Shown piece by piece: positions 8,725-16,778 of a stretch of 64,000 nt of DNA. The translations under genes and the position numbers were made by a program. Numbering within the stretch: position 1 is the first letter of the stretch; the number at the start of each line of letters is the position of its first letter. The notes below the pieces were generated by a model. It was not told the DNA's origin, ran no database searches, and was given only the letters and a program-made list of their open reading frames with translations. This DNA comes from Actibacterium atlanticum (GTDB taxonomy: Bacteria; Pseudomonadota; Alphaproteobacteria; Rhodobacterales; Rhodobacteraceae): assembly GCF_000671395.1 (NCBI RefSeq), contig NZ_AQQY01000004.1, forward strand, positions 124,001 through 188,000. The letters run 5' to 3'.

Positions 8725-10007
8725 TGCTTTGCCCCCAGCAAACGCATGATGGTAACGGCGTAAATCTTGGCGGCTTCGACCGATTTTGGGATCGAAATCC
8801 ATTCGTTGTCAGCCGCCCAGCCGTCTTCACCCGGGCCAAAGGTCACGGCGTTCACACCGGCCTCGCGAAAACGGATCGTGTCGTTGAAAGCGTTCTTGCG
8901 GTTCAGCCGGGGGCGTTCGCCGCGCATGGTTTCATAGACATCTGACAGGGTCGCGACGGGCTCTTCATGTTCTTCGACATTGGGCGTGCCCGCCACGAAC
9001 AGCGATCCGGGCACCTGACGAACCGCAGCGGCGATATCATTGCGCCCGCCCAACATACCGCTGGTGACGTTTTGAATGTCTTGCAGGACACTCTCCATTG
9101 TCATGCCCGGCACAATCCCCACGACCGATAGAGTGATGGTGCAAGTGTCGGGCGAGAACTGTATTTCACCGGTCAGCCCGCCCCGGATTCGCACCACCGA
9201 GCACATCGGCGGCGTGTGCCCCATGAACTTATGCGGCACATGGGTGAAAGCCATGGTTTCAAGATCCGACAGCAGCCGCCCGGCCTCGAGGATCGGATTG
9301 GCGACAATGTCGGGGCGCCAGATATGGCCTTTGGTTCCGGTCAGTTCGATCTCGACCAGGCAGTGGCCCGAATTAGCGGTAGAAACCGACAAGCCCCACG
9401 GGCCTTCGGGTCCGCCCCAGGCGGTGGGTTCAGCGGTGATGGAATAGTCCGGCTTCAGGCCCAGTTCCTGTGTCACAAAGATCGAACCATCGGTGCCGTC
9501 GCGTTCTTCGTCGACGGTGAAACAGGCGATCAGTTCTCCGGCGAGTTCAGGCTTGGCATCGGTGACGGCCTGAAGGGCGATCAGTGCGCTGGCCATGTTG
9601 CCACGGGTATCCGACGTGCCGCGCGCATAAAGCAAATCGCCATGGCGGGTGGCCTTGTAAGGGTCGAAATCAGTCTTGTCCCATTTCTCAGGTTCGACCA
9701 CCGGATATGTGTCCAGATGGTCGTTGATCATCAGGCTGGGGCCTTCGCCGCCTTTGATCCGCCCCAGCACATTGGGACGACCGCGCCGCTTGGTGGGCAT
9801 TTCAACCGTAAAACCCATGCCCTTCAGTTCACCGGCGACCATATAGGCGATGGCCTCTTCCTTGGCGGGGGGCTGATCAGGGTCAAGCGCGTTGCCCGAA
9901 TCCGGCTGACCGCACCTGATCAAGGCACTGGCAAGGTCGAGCCATGCCTCTTCGGTAATGCTGTTGACCACCGATTGTTCGAATGGGGTCAGTTCTTGTG
10001 CAGCCAT
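8721..10007 (-). CDS. M20/ArgE-DapE family metallohydrolase
   Basis: 428 residues. The zinc site is visible as His97 in INDHLDTYP, Asp133 in RGTSDTRGNMAS, and Glu167/Glu168 in FTVDEERDGTDG. A dimerisation domain sits in the middle (about 200-310). Family members remove acyl groups from amino acids or cleave dipeptides and carbamoyl groups in the cytoplasm. The substrate here is unknown; the operon also encodes a taurine-like importer and an amidase, so an N-acyl or N-carbamoyl compound is plausible. The start at 10007 was chosen over 10037 because MAAQEL is the natural beginning of the domain. First gene of the operon, divergent from a LysR gene. Confidence 0.88.
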   Translation of the reverse strand: MAAQELTPFEQSVVNSITEEAWLDLASALIRCGQPDSGNALDPDQPPAKEEAIAYMVAGELKGMGFTVEMPTKRRGRPNVLGRIKGGEGPSLMINDHLDTYPVVEPEKWDKTDFDPYKATRHGDLLYARGTSDTRGNMASALIALQAVTDAKPELAGELIACFTVDEERDGTDGSIFVTQELGLKPDYSITAEPTAWGGPEGPWGLSVSTANSGHCLVEIELTGTKGHIWRPDIVANPILEAGRLLSDLETMAFTHVPHKFMGHTPPMCSVVRIRGGLTGEIQFSPDTCTITLSVVGIVPGMTMESVLQDIQNVTSGMLGGRNDIAAAVRQVPGSLFVAGTPNVEEHEEPVATLSDVYETMRGERPRLNRKNAFNDTIRFREAGVNAVTFGPGEDGWAADNEWISIPKSVEAAKIYAVTIMRLLGAKQ

Positions 10008-10112
10008 GATTTGGTCCCGGTTCTTGTCTTCGTTCAAAAGGTTAAGAACTGTGACCGTGACAATCTGCTGCTAGTTTTGTCTTGCTTCGTGACGAAAAAG
10101 GCACCGGTCCGG

Positions 10113-11024
10113 ATGAACAATTTACGTGTCTACCGCTATATCGACGCAATATCGCGCACCGGGTCTATTCGGCAGGCGGCCGACATACTGGCGATCACAC
10201 CTTCAGCACTGAATCGCCGCGTCATCGCCCTTGAAGAGGAACTGGGAGTTCCGATCTTTGAACGACTCGGGCGCGGGGTGCGACTCAGCACCGCCGGGGA
10301 GTTGTTGGTTGATTTGATGCGCAAGCACCTGGCCGAAACCGCGACAATGAAATCACGGATCGCGGACCTGTCTGGTTTGCGGCGCGGTCATATCTCGGTG
10401 GCTTGCAGCCAAGCGGTGCTGCCGCACTTCCTTCCTGAACAGATCGAACGCTTCCAGGCAGAGTTTCCGCAGGTGACATTCAGCGTGTCAAACAAGGATG
10501 GCGCAGAGGCGGCCGAGGCTTTGCTGAACTACAGCGTCGATCTGGCGATCGTGTTTGAGACGCTAAAACACTCTGAATTTCAGACCCTGTTTGCCGTGCC
10601 CCAACCAATTTTTGCCTTCATGTCCGAAGACCATCCGCTGGCCCAAAAACCAAAGCTCAAGTTCAGCGAGTGTCTGGAGTATCCCCTGGCGCTTCCCAGC
10701 AACCGCTATGCCGTGCGCAAAGCGATCAAGACCATGGCCGACCGTAGCAACACGCAGCTTAGCCCCGCGATTGAGGCCGATAGCTATGTCTTGTTGCAAG
10801 CCTATGTTTCCAAGACCAAAGCAATCGGATTTGAGTTGCAGATTGGTTTGCCATCAGAGTTTGACGCCGTGCTGGTCGCCCGCCCGCTAGAGCAGCCTCG
10901 GCTGGCACCCGGGTTACTGTACATTGTGCAGCGAAAAGACCGTAGCCTGCCCGTTGCTTCGGCCCGGTTCGCGCAGCAATTGACCGAGGTTCTGGCCGAA
11001 CGGTATGACAGACCCCAGCGGTGA
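10113..11024 (+). CDS. LysR-family transcriptional regulator
   Basis: 303 residues. The N-terminal winged helix (about 1-60) has the typical GSIRQAADILAITPSALNRRVIALEEELG pattern, and a periplasmic-binding-protein-like effector domain follows (about 90-300). The open frame extends far upstream to 9216 through the antisense of the M20 gene, but MNNLRVYRYIDAI is the clear LysR start. It is transcribed divergently from the M20/transporter/amidase operon across a 105-base gap, the standard arrangement for a LysR protein that controls its neighbour. Its 3' end abuts the YeiH gene (stop codons adjacent). Confidence 0.92.
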   Translation: MNNLRVYRYIDAISRTGSIRQAADILAITPSALNRRVIALEEELGVPIFERLGRGVRLSTAGELLVDLMRKHLAETATMKSRIADLSGLRRGHISVACSQAVLPHFLPEQIERFQAEFPQVTFSVSNKDGAEAAEALLNYSVDLAIVFETLKHSEFQTLFAVPQPIFAFMSEDHPLAQKPKLKFSECLEYPLALPSNRYAVRKAIKTMADRSNTQLSPAIEADSYVLLQAYVSKTKAIGFELQIGLPSEFDAVLVARPLEQPRLAPGLLYIVQRKDRSLPVASARFAQQLTEVLAERYDRPQR

Positions 11025-12032
11025 TCAGCCCGGAATTGTAAGCGCCACTGCAACGCAGACCACGCCAAACAAGACCACGGTCAAAGACGCCATCAGTCCA
11101 AAAACCGGCCCACCGCTTGAGGCAATCAGTTTGGGCGACGACGATATGCCGAGCGCTGCGACGGACATGACCAAAAGGCTGGACGAGATTGTTTCGGCGC
11201 TGGTCAAAACCAGCGCGGGCAAGGGCAACAGCATGCGCAGTCCGATGCAGGCGGCGAAGGCCCAGACGAACCAAGGCAGTTGCACGCCGGTTGCACTTTG
11301 GCCCATGCGGGCAGCAACCACCAACAACACGACAGGCAGAAATGACACGCGGATCAATTTCACCAGCGTGGCGGAATCGCCTGCCTCGGTCGAAACTGAA
11401 TACCCCGCCCCGATCACCTGCGCGACGTCATGAATCGATGCGCCCAGGACCACACCGGTCTGGAAGTCGCTAAAACCAAACTGAGCCAGCACCGCCGGGT
11501 AAAGCACCATGGCGACGGTCGACAGCACCGTGGCCCCGGTAATCACCGTAACCGTATGTTGGCGTTGTGATTTAGATCCTAAGGTCACCGCCGCCAAAGC
11601 AAGTGCCGCAGAAGCCCCACAAATCGCCACAGCCCCGGTGGCAATCAACGATCCGATCCGATCCAGCCCAAAGGCCCGGCCCAGCAACCAGCCCAATATC
11701 AGCGTGGCGACGCAACATCCCAGTGTGATCCCCAAGATTACCGGCCCCAGATCAATCAGCGGGTCCAACGCGATCCGCAACCCCAACAGGGCCACCCCAA
11801 TTTTCAATCCGGTCTTCGCCATCATGTCTACGCCGGGCTGCAAGCGTGGGTTTTCATAGAGAAACGTCAGCGATAACCCAAACAACAGCGCCATCAGCAT
11901 CCGCGGCGCGCCATAGCGATCTGCAACAAACGCGGACGCCAAGGTTACAACCACCGAGATCGCAACCCCCGGCCCAAGCCGGTTCAGCAGCGCCTTTGCC
12001 TCCGGGGTTACCTTTGAGGTTTGGTACGACAT
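11025..12032 (-). CDS. YeiH/UPF0324 family putative sulfate or sulfite exporter
   Basis: 335 residues, about ten hydrophobic helices. Family landmarks are KTGLKIGVALLGLRIAL, GAVAICGASAALALAAV and GASIHDVAQVIGAGYSVS. Members are annotated as putative sulfate exporters and are often linked to sulfonate breakdown, where sulfite or sulfate must leave the cell; direct biochemical support is limited. The start codon overlaps the stop of the Crp/Fnr gene (TAATG), so it is the last gene of the long minus-strand unit that includes the AprA-like flavoprotein genes. This position supports a sulfur-containing substrate for the whole unit. Confidence 0.88.
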   Translation of the reverse strand: MSYQTSKVTPEAKALLNRLGPGVAISVVVTLASAFVADRYGAPRMLMALLFGLSLTFLYENPRLQPGVDMMAKTGLKIGVALLGLRIALDPLIDLGPVILGITLGCCVATLILGWLLGRAFGLDRIGSLIATGAVAICGASAALALAAVTLGSKSQRQHTVTVITGATVLSTVAMVLYPAVLAQFGFSDFQTGVVLGASIHDVAQVIGAGYSVSTEAGDSATLVKLIRVSFLPVVLLVVAARMGQSATGVQLPWFVWAFAACIGLRMLLPLPALVLTSAETISSSLLVMSVAALGISSSPKLIASSGGPVFGLMASLTVVLFGVVCVAVALTIPG

Positions 12033-12757
12033 TACTCTTCCAGATGTTCCAGATCGTGAATGATGATGGCACTGCGGGTGATTTCAACCACGCCCGCGGC
12101 CTTCAGCTTGTCCAGCGATTGAGTGACCCATTGCCGTGTGGCCCCAACAATCGCCGCGATTTGTTCATAGGTCACGGTGCGATCTACCACGATCGTGTCA
12201 CCCTCGGGGCGACCGGTGGTGTTGGCCAGGATCACCAGCAACTGGCTGAGCCGCTCAGAAACCGACCGCGTTCCCAGCATCTGGATCAGCGCCGAATAGC
12301 TTTTGCCCTTGGCGATCAGCCCTTCGATCACACCGACCGCCACATCCGGCACCTCGCGCACCAGTTTCAGCAGGCTGGTGCCCGACAGGAATAGCAGCTC
12401 GCACGGCTCCAACGCATCTGCTGACCACATATGCCGCCCCCGCGCGAAGACTTCAGGCCCGCCGACGAAATGGCCGCTGCTCCAATAGGCCAACGTGATC
12501 TCGCGCCCGGATGGACCGGCGTAATAGGTTCGCACACGCCCGCGTTCGATGATCCAGACCCCGGTATGGGGCGCACCCTGATGAAAGATCCCATCACCCT
12601 TTTCAAAACGGCAGCGCGAGCCAAGGCTGCGCACGCGCTTCAAATCATCCGCTGATAGACCAGTCAGAAAGCCAGCGCCTTCGTTCAGCTCAGCGAAGTA
12701 TTCAGACAGAAATATCGCACTCAGCTGAGTTGGTTGGGGGTCGGTTTGTTTATTCAT
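12032..12757 (-). CDS. Crp/Fnr-family transcriptional regulator
   Basis: 241 residues: an N-terminal cyclic-nucleotide-binding-type barrel (about 30-150; GDGIFHQGAPHTGVWIIERG) and a C-terminal helix-turn-helix (about 180-230; VTYEQIAAIVGATRQWVTQSLDKLKAAG). Only one cysteine (near residue 49) is in the N-terminal part, so it lacks the cluster ligands of true Fnr and is not an oxygen sensor of that type. Ligand unknown. It overlaps its neighbours on both sides (ATGA with the cytochrome gene, TAATG with yeiH), so it is a co-transcribed local regulator. Confidence 0.9.
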   Translation of the reverse strand: MNKQTDPQPTQLSAIFLSEYFAELNEGAGFLTGLSADDLKRVRSLGSRCRFEKGDGIFHQGAPHTGVWIIERGRVRTYYAGPSGREITLAYWSSGHFVGGPEVFARGRHMWSADALEPCELLFLSGTSLLKLVREVPDVAVGVIEGLIAKGKSYSALIQMLGTRSVSERLSQLLVILANTTGRPEGDTIVVDRTVTYEQIAAIVGATRQWVTQSLDKLKAAGVVEITRSAIIIHDLEHLEE

Positions 12758-13326
12758 TGGCGTGGTTGCGCCGCCAGATAGCGGGCGATGGCCTCTATTT
12801 CAGTATCATCTGTAGGCATCATAGACCCATGCGGCACGCAGCCCTGATGGGTGTCCCGCCGCCCGTCGCGAAAGTCTTTCATCTGTTTCGACAAATAGCC
12901 AGCGTGCTGTGAAGTCAGATGCGGCACGCCCATAAACCCGACCTCGGCGTCGTGGCAGGCGCCGCAACTGCGTTGGGCATAGAATTCACTGCCTGCGGTG
13001 TCTCCATCGCCCGTCGGTGTGGGCGGGTCTTGGGTTGAAAACCATTCGACAACCACCGGGATGTCTTCGGGTTTCAGCTCGGTCACGATCTGCGCCATCT
13101 GACCGCCGTCATTGTGGCGCCCGCCAGATAGGAAAGCGCGCACCTGGATGTCCAGATAGGTTGCATCCTGCCCGCCCAGGTTGGGGAATTTCGCATTGGC
13201 CGAGACGCCGAACAACCCATGGCATAGCGCGCAGATTTCATAGGGCGGATAGGCATCCGCGTCAAAATCGGCCCATGCAGGCAGAGCGCAGAGCGCCAAC
13301 AGGGTGCTAAGGCGTTTAAGACCCAT
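12754..13326 (-). CDS. Periplasmic dihaem cytochrome c (c4/c553-like)
   Basis: 190 residues with signal peptide MGLKRLSTLLALCALPAWA. Two CxxCH haem sites are at about 32-36 (CALCH) and 121-125 (CGACH). Later methionines (MGVPHLT, GSMMPTDD) are candidate axial ligands. The two-domain plan resembles cytochrome c4. The start at 13326 overlaps the end of the PCuAC gene by 11 bases; a longer frame to 13374 has no signal peptide. It probably accepts electrons in the periplasm and passes them to a terminal oxidase, matching the neighbouring SCO1 and PCuAC copper-delivery genes. Confidence 0.88.
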   Translation of the reverse strand: MGLKRLSTLLALCALPAWADFDADAYPPYEICALCHGLFGVSANAKFPNLGGQDATYLDIQVRAFLSGGRHNDGGQMAQIVTELKPEDIPVVVEWFSTQDPPTPTGDGDTAGSEFYAQRSCGACHDAEVGFMGVPHLTSQHAGYLSKQMKDFRDGRRDTHQGCVPHGSMMPTDDTEIEAIARYLAAQPRQ

Positions 13327-13744
13327 GCCGGTGCTGCCGCATGACTTTGGCGGTGACAGGTTCCACCGCGCCATTGGCGAATAGCAGCGACAGGTTAACC
13401 GTGTCGCCCTCGGCCAGCGCGGCCTTGGGGTGCATCAGCATGATGTGAAGCCCACCATGGGCAAAGGCCACGGTCTGGCCAGGTGCGATCTCGATCAGGT
13501 CAACGCCGCTCATGGTGGCGATACCGTTTTGCTCGGAGGTTTGGTGGATATGCGCCATGGCATAGTCGGGCGAAGACACGCCCACCAACTGGCGCGGGCT
13601 GTCGCCGGTGTTGGTGATCTGCATGAACGCGGCGTGGGCCATCACGCCCGGCGGGGCCAGCGGCACCATCGGCTCCTCAATCGTTAGCCCTTCGGCAAAG
13701 GCAAGACCGGGCAGGCACATCAGGGCAAGGGCAAAACGTTTCAT
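13316..13744 (-). CDS. PCuAC-type periplasmic copper chaperone
   Basis: 142 residues with signal peptide (cleavage near AFA-EG, residue 18). The Cu(I) motif H-x10-M-x21-H-x-M is complete: His67, Met78, His100, Met102. Such proteins hand copper to the CuA or CuB site of cytochrome oxidases, usually with SCO1, which is the adjacent upstream gene here (ATGA overlap). A cytochrome c gene follows. The trio suggests that the operon maintains its own respiratory outlet. Confidence 0.92.
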   Translation of the reverse strand: MKRFALALMCLPGLAFAEGLTIEEPMVPLAPPGVMAHAAFMQITNTGDSPRQLVGVSSPDYAMAHIHQTSEQNGIATMSGVDLIEIAPGQTVAFAHGGLHIMLMHPKAALAEGDTVNLSLLFANGAVEPVTAKVMRQHRHGS

Positions 13745-14334
13745 TGCGAAAGTTCCCTTCTGTAGGAAATCTGAAGGCGAGCCAGAAATTCGGCCGTCAG
13801 TCCGGGGTCGAACGGCGGTTGCAGCTTGGCACGCAGGGTGCCGTCAGGCGCAATCACGGACACGGCCGAGCTGTGCTGGACCTCGTAGTAGCCCGTCGAA
13901 TCCGGCGGCATCAGGCGGTAAAAACTATCCGTCGCCTCGACCATCGCGTCGATTTGGTCGCGGGTGCCAGTGAAGCTTTTGAACTCTGGATGGAAGAACT
14001 TGGCGTAGTCGCTGACAGTTTCGGCGTCGCGATCCGGGTCAACCGAGATAAACACCACCTTGGGCACATTATCGGGGCGCACCCGCATCCCTGTTTCGCT
14101 GATCGCGGCCTCAAGGTTGCCAAGGGTGAACGGACAAACATCGGGACAGGACAGAAAGCCGAACATGATGATGGTCCAGGCTCCGGTCAGGTCCTGATCG
14201 GTAAAGCTCTCGCCCAGATCGTTTGAATAGGTAAAGGCGGGCAGTGCAACGGGCTCATCCAGCTCGACCCCCTGAACCTGGGCACTGGCGGGCGCCGCCA
14301 GCAAGAACAGTGCTGTCATCAGGTGTTTGATCAT
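13741..14334 (-). CDS. SCO1/SenC family copper-binding protein
   Basis: 197 residues with a signal peptide (about 1-19) and a thioredoxin-like fold. The copper ligands are the CxxxC pair Cys63 and Cys67 in SCPDVCP and His154 in EVQHSSAV. SCO proteins mature the CuA site of cytochrome oxidase or act as thiol-disulfide reductases in the periplasm. The start overlaps the stop of the ABC ATPase gene in an ATGA, so respiratory-copper genes are physically coupled to a transporter. Confidence 0.92.
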   Translation of the reverse strand: MIKHLMTALFLLAAPASAQVQGVELDEPVALPAFTYSNDLGESFTDQDLTGAWTIIMFGFLSCPDVCPFTLGNLEAAISETGMRVRPDNVPKVVFISVDPDRDAETVSDYAKFFHPEFKSFTGTRDQIDAMVEATDSFYRLMPPDSTGYYEVQHSSAVSVIAPDGTLRAKLQPPFDPGLTAEFLARLQISYRRELSQ

Positions 14335-15167
14335 GCGTTCTGGCTTTCGAATGCTTTGCGGCTTTCGGCCTTGATCGTGTCCAGACAGAACTGACGGGCT
14401 TTGATGTATTCGGCGGAAGACGCCATATCGGTTGAACGCGGGCGCGGCAGGTCAATTTTGACGTCCTCAATGATGCGGCCCGGCGCGGCGCTCATAATCA
14501 GAACGCGGTCAGCCAGGAACACGGCCTCATCGACGTCATGGGTGACAAACACCACGGTGGTGCCAAACTTGCGCCAGATATCCAGCAGGCTTTCCTGCAT
14601 CATCAAGCGGGTCTGGGCATCCAGCGCGCCAAAAGGTTCATCCATCAGCAGGACAGAAGGGTAATTCGCCAAAGCGCGGGCAATGCCGACACGCTGCTGC
14701 ATGCCACCCGAAAGTTCCGCTGGGTAGCGATCGCCGAATTTCTTCAGCCCGACCAGTTCAAGAAAGGTGTTGGCGGTTGACCCGGATTCAACCCGCCCAT
14801 GCCCTGCCATCTTCGGGCCGAAGGCGACGTTTTCATAAACGGTTTTCCAAGGCAGCAACGAATACTGCTGAAACACCATACCCCGATCCGGGCCGGGTTT
14901 TTCAACGACCTTGTCATCCACTGTGACTTCGCCGGTCGAAGGTTTCACATAACCCGCAATGGCGTTCATCAACGTCGACTTACCGCAGCCCGAGGGGCCA
15001 AGGATACAAACGAACTCTCCCGCTTCGATGTCAATCGAGGTGGTCTCGACAGCGATGTGTTTCTCGGCACCAGTGCCAAAAGCAATCGACACATCCTTGA
15101 CCGAGATTTGACCCTTGCCTTGGTCATCGGACGCACGCGGGGTTTTAAACTTCAGGACATCAAGCAT
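14331..15167 (-). CDS. ABC transporter ATP-binding protein, nitrate/sulfonate type (SsuB/TauB-like)
   Basis: 278 residues. Walker A GPSGCGKST at 57-65, Q-loop FQQYSLLPW, signature LSGGMQQR at 152-159, Walker B VLLMDEP at 172-178, and switch His in VFVTHDVDEAV. PWKTV and DEAVFLADRV are typical of SsuB/TauB/NrtD importers. The start at 15167 overlaps the end of the upstream membrane-protein gene by 8 bases. It should energise the permease at 15825-16706 and may also serve the ATPase-less taurine-like importer at 6813-8724. Confidence 0.92.
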   Translation of the reverse strand: MLDVLKFKTPRASDDQGKGQISVKDVSIAFGTGAEKHIAVETTSIDIEAGEFVCILGPSGCGKSTLMNAIAGYVKPSTGEVTVDDKVVEKPGPDRGMVFQQYSLLPWKTVYENVAFGPKMAGHGRVESGSTANTFLELVGLKKFGDRYPAELSGGMQQRVGIARALANYPSVLLMDEPFGALDAQTRLMMQESLLDIWRKFGTTVVFVTHDVDEAVFLADRVLIMSAAPGRIIEDVKIDLPRPRSTDMASSAEYIKARQFCLDTIKAESRKAFESQNA

Positions 15168-15825
15168 GAGACGGCTCCGGGATTGGTTCAAGGTCAGTGC
15201 GCGACTTGCGCCACGCGAGGTAAAGGATTAGCGCGACCAACAGGCCAAAGCCGCCGAAGGTCAGGATCGGGCCCATCGTTTCAAGCGCCAAAGATGTAGA
15301 CACCCCCAGCCCCAGCATCGCCAGCCCGACGACCCAGGAAGGCGTGGCACAACAGACGACCCAGCTCATGGTGGCATTGGTCATGGCAACCAGAACAGCA
15401 CCCAACCCGGTTGTCGCCCGTAGTTTGTTGCTGGTCCCTGCTGAACAGGCATCACGTTTTGTCAGAGTCAAACAAAGCGACACCATTGCCCCTAAAATGA
15501 ACAGAACAAAAAGGCGCGATGGAACAACGTTCAAACTCCACTCGGAAATACCGGTGCCGTAGTCGTAATTCATCTTGCCGATTTCAAGCAGCCATTCCTC
15601 CCAGATGATAGGGGGGATGTCGGACCACGACGGGGTGGATTTGATGATCCAGATCACATTGCCGATCCAGTCATAGCCAGTGACGTAGTTTGGCAAAGTC
15701 TGAAACCGCACGATCAGGGCGATCATCATGAATACCTGAAACAGCAGGGCAAAGATCAGACCGTGCAGCACCATCTGTTTCCAGGTGCCACGGACGTCGG
15801 CCCAAAGCGTCGCGAAAAGGGTCAT
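15160..15825 (-). CDS. Membrane protein of unknown function inside the ABC operon
   Basis: 221 residues with about five membrane helices. It sits between the permease and the ATPase, where a second permease would be expected, but lacks the EAA loop of BPD_transp_1 permeases. A hydrophilic, Trp-rich extracytoplasmic loop (WIIKSTPSWSDIPPIIWEEW) is followed by membrane segments with a notable VVCCATPSW motif (two adjacent cysteines and a proline) and two more cysteines nearby. The start at 15825 overlaps the permease stop (TGATG); an alternative start is 15846. Family not recognised. The paired cysteines could bind metal or take part in redox chemistry, which is speculation. Confidence 0.75.
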   Translation of the reverse strand: MTLFATLWADVRGTWKQMVLHGLIFALLFQVFMMIALIVRFQTLPNYVTGYDWIGNVIWIIKSTPSWSDIPPIIWEEWLLEIGKMNYDYGTGISEWSLNVVPSRLFVLFILGAMVSLCLTLTKRDACSAGTSNKLRATTGLGAVLVAMTNATMSWVVCCATPSWVVGLAMLGLGVSTSLALETMGPILTFGGFGLLVALILYLAWRKSRTDLEPIPEPSHA

Positions 15826-16706
15826 CAGCGTGTCCTCTTTTGCCATTTGAGCATGGGTTTGGTGATCATCTTCACAGCGGCGGTTGAGCCGGTACCCAGG
15901 AAACCGATCACCAGCATGCCGACGACAATGTCCTGATAGTTGATCAGGCTATAGGCATCCCAGGTGAAGTAGCCGATGCCGTATTGGCCCGAGATGATCT
16001 CGCCCGCCAGCAAGGAGAACCAGCTGACCCCCATTCCAATCGCCAACCCTGCGGCGATAGAGGGCAAAGCGGCGGGGATCACCACATGGCGGAATACAGC
16101 CCAGCGGCTGGCGCCCAGCGATTGCACGGCGCGCACCAGAACTTCGGGCGTTTGCTCGACCCCGTGCAGGGTGTTCAGCACGATGGGGAACAGCGCGCCC
16201 AAAAAGGTGATGTAGATGATCGAGCTTTCCTCGGTCGGCCACATAAGGATCGCCAGCGGGATCCAGGCCACGGCCGGGATCGGGCGCACGACCTCGATAT
16301 AGGGCATGATAAAGGCCCGCGCGATGCGCGAGCGGCCCATGATCAGGCCGATGAAAATGCCCAGCACCGTCGCCAGGCTATAGCTGATCAGAATGCGGCG
16401 CATCGAGACGCCGATATGGGTCCAGAAAATCTCGGTCTGGATATGGCCCAGAAAGGCCGTTAGCACGCGCCATGGCGATGGCACGTTCGAAAAATTGATA
16501 TAGAAATCGAGGTTGATGGCGGTTGCGATGTGCCACAGCAGCGCGCCCGCGCTGAGCGACAGAAAGACCATGCCGATATTGCCCAACTGTTTGCGGCTGA
16601 GGCGCGGCAGGCGCGAAGGTTTGGCGTCGGATGTGGTGCCCTGCGCGGCCGGGGCGCCCACCAGTGTGGTTTCCTCAGCATCTTTGATCTTTAGTGCCGT
16701 CGCCAT
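15825..16706 (-). CDS. ABC transporter permease, nitrate/sulfonate type
   Basis: 293 residues. An N-terminal cytoplasmic tail of about 40 residues precedes six membrane helices. Landmarks are EVVRPIPAVAWIPLAILMW and the EAA loop RAVQSLGASRWAVFRHVVIPAALPSIAAG, characteristic of SsuC/NrtB/TauC importers. It forms the channel for the solute delivered by the binding protein at 16779-18155 and is powered by the ATPase at 14331-15167. All these genes are closely spaced on the same strand. Confidence 0.92.
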   Translation of the reverse strand: MATALKIKDAEETTLVGAPAAQGTTSDAKPSRLPRLSRKQLGNIGMVFLSLSAGALLWHIATAINLDFYINFSNVPSPWRVLTAFLGHIQTEIFWTHIGVSMRRILISYSLATVLGIFIGLIMGRSRIARAFIMPYIEVVRPIPAVAWIPLAILMWPTEESSIIYITFLGALFPIVLNTLHGVEQTPEVLVRAVQSLGASRWAVFRHVVIPAALPSIAAGLAIGMGVSWFSLLAGEIISGQYGIGYFTWDAYSLINYQDIVVGMLVIGFLGTGSTAAVKMITKPMLKWQKRTR

Positions 16707-16778
16707 TTTGAGAGCCTTCTTTCAAACGTTGGAAGGCCAGGGCGCGAACGCCCCGGCCGTGCCTCTTTTGTGTGGCGA

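Noticed and set aside
9216-10112. Upstream extension of the LysR frame (would give 602 residues)
   Set aside because: The extension is antisense to the M20 hydrolase and the natural LysR N-terminus begins at 10113.
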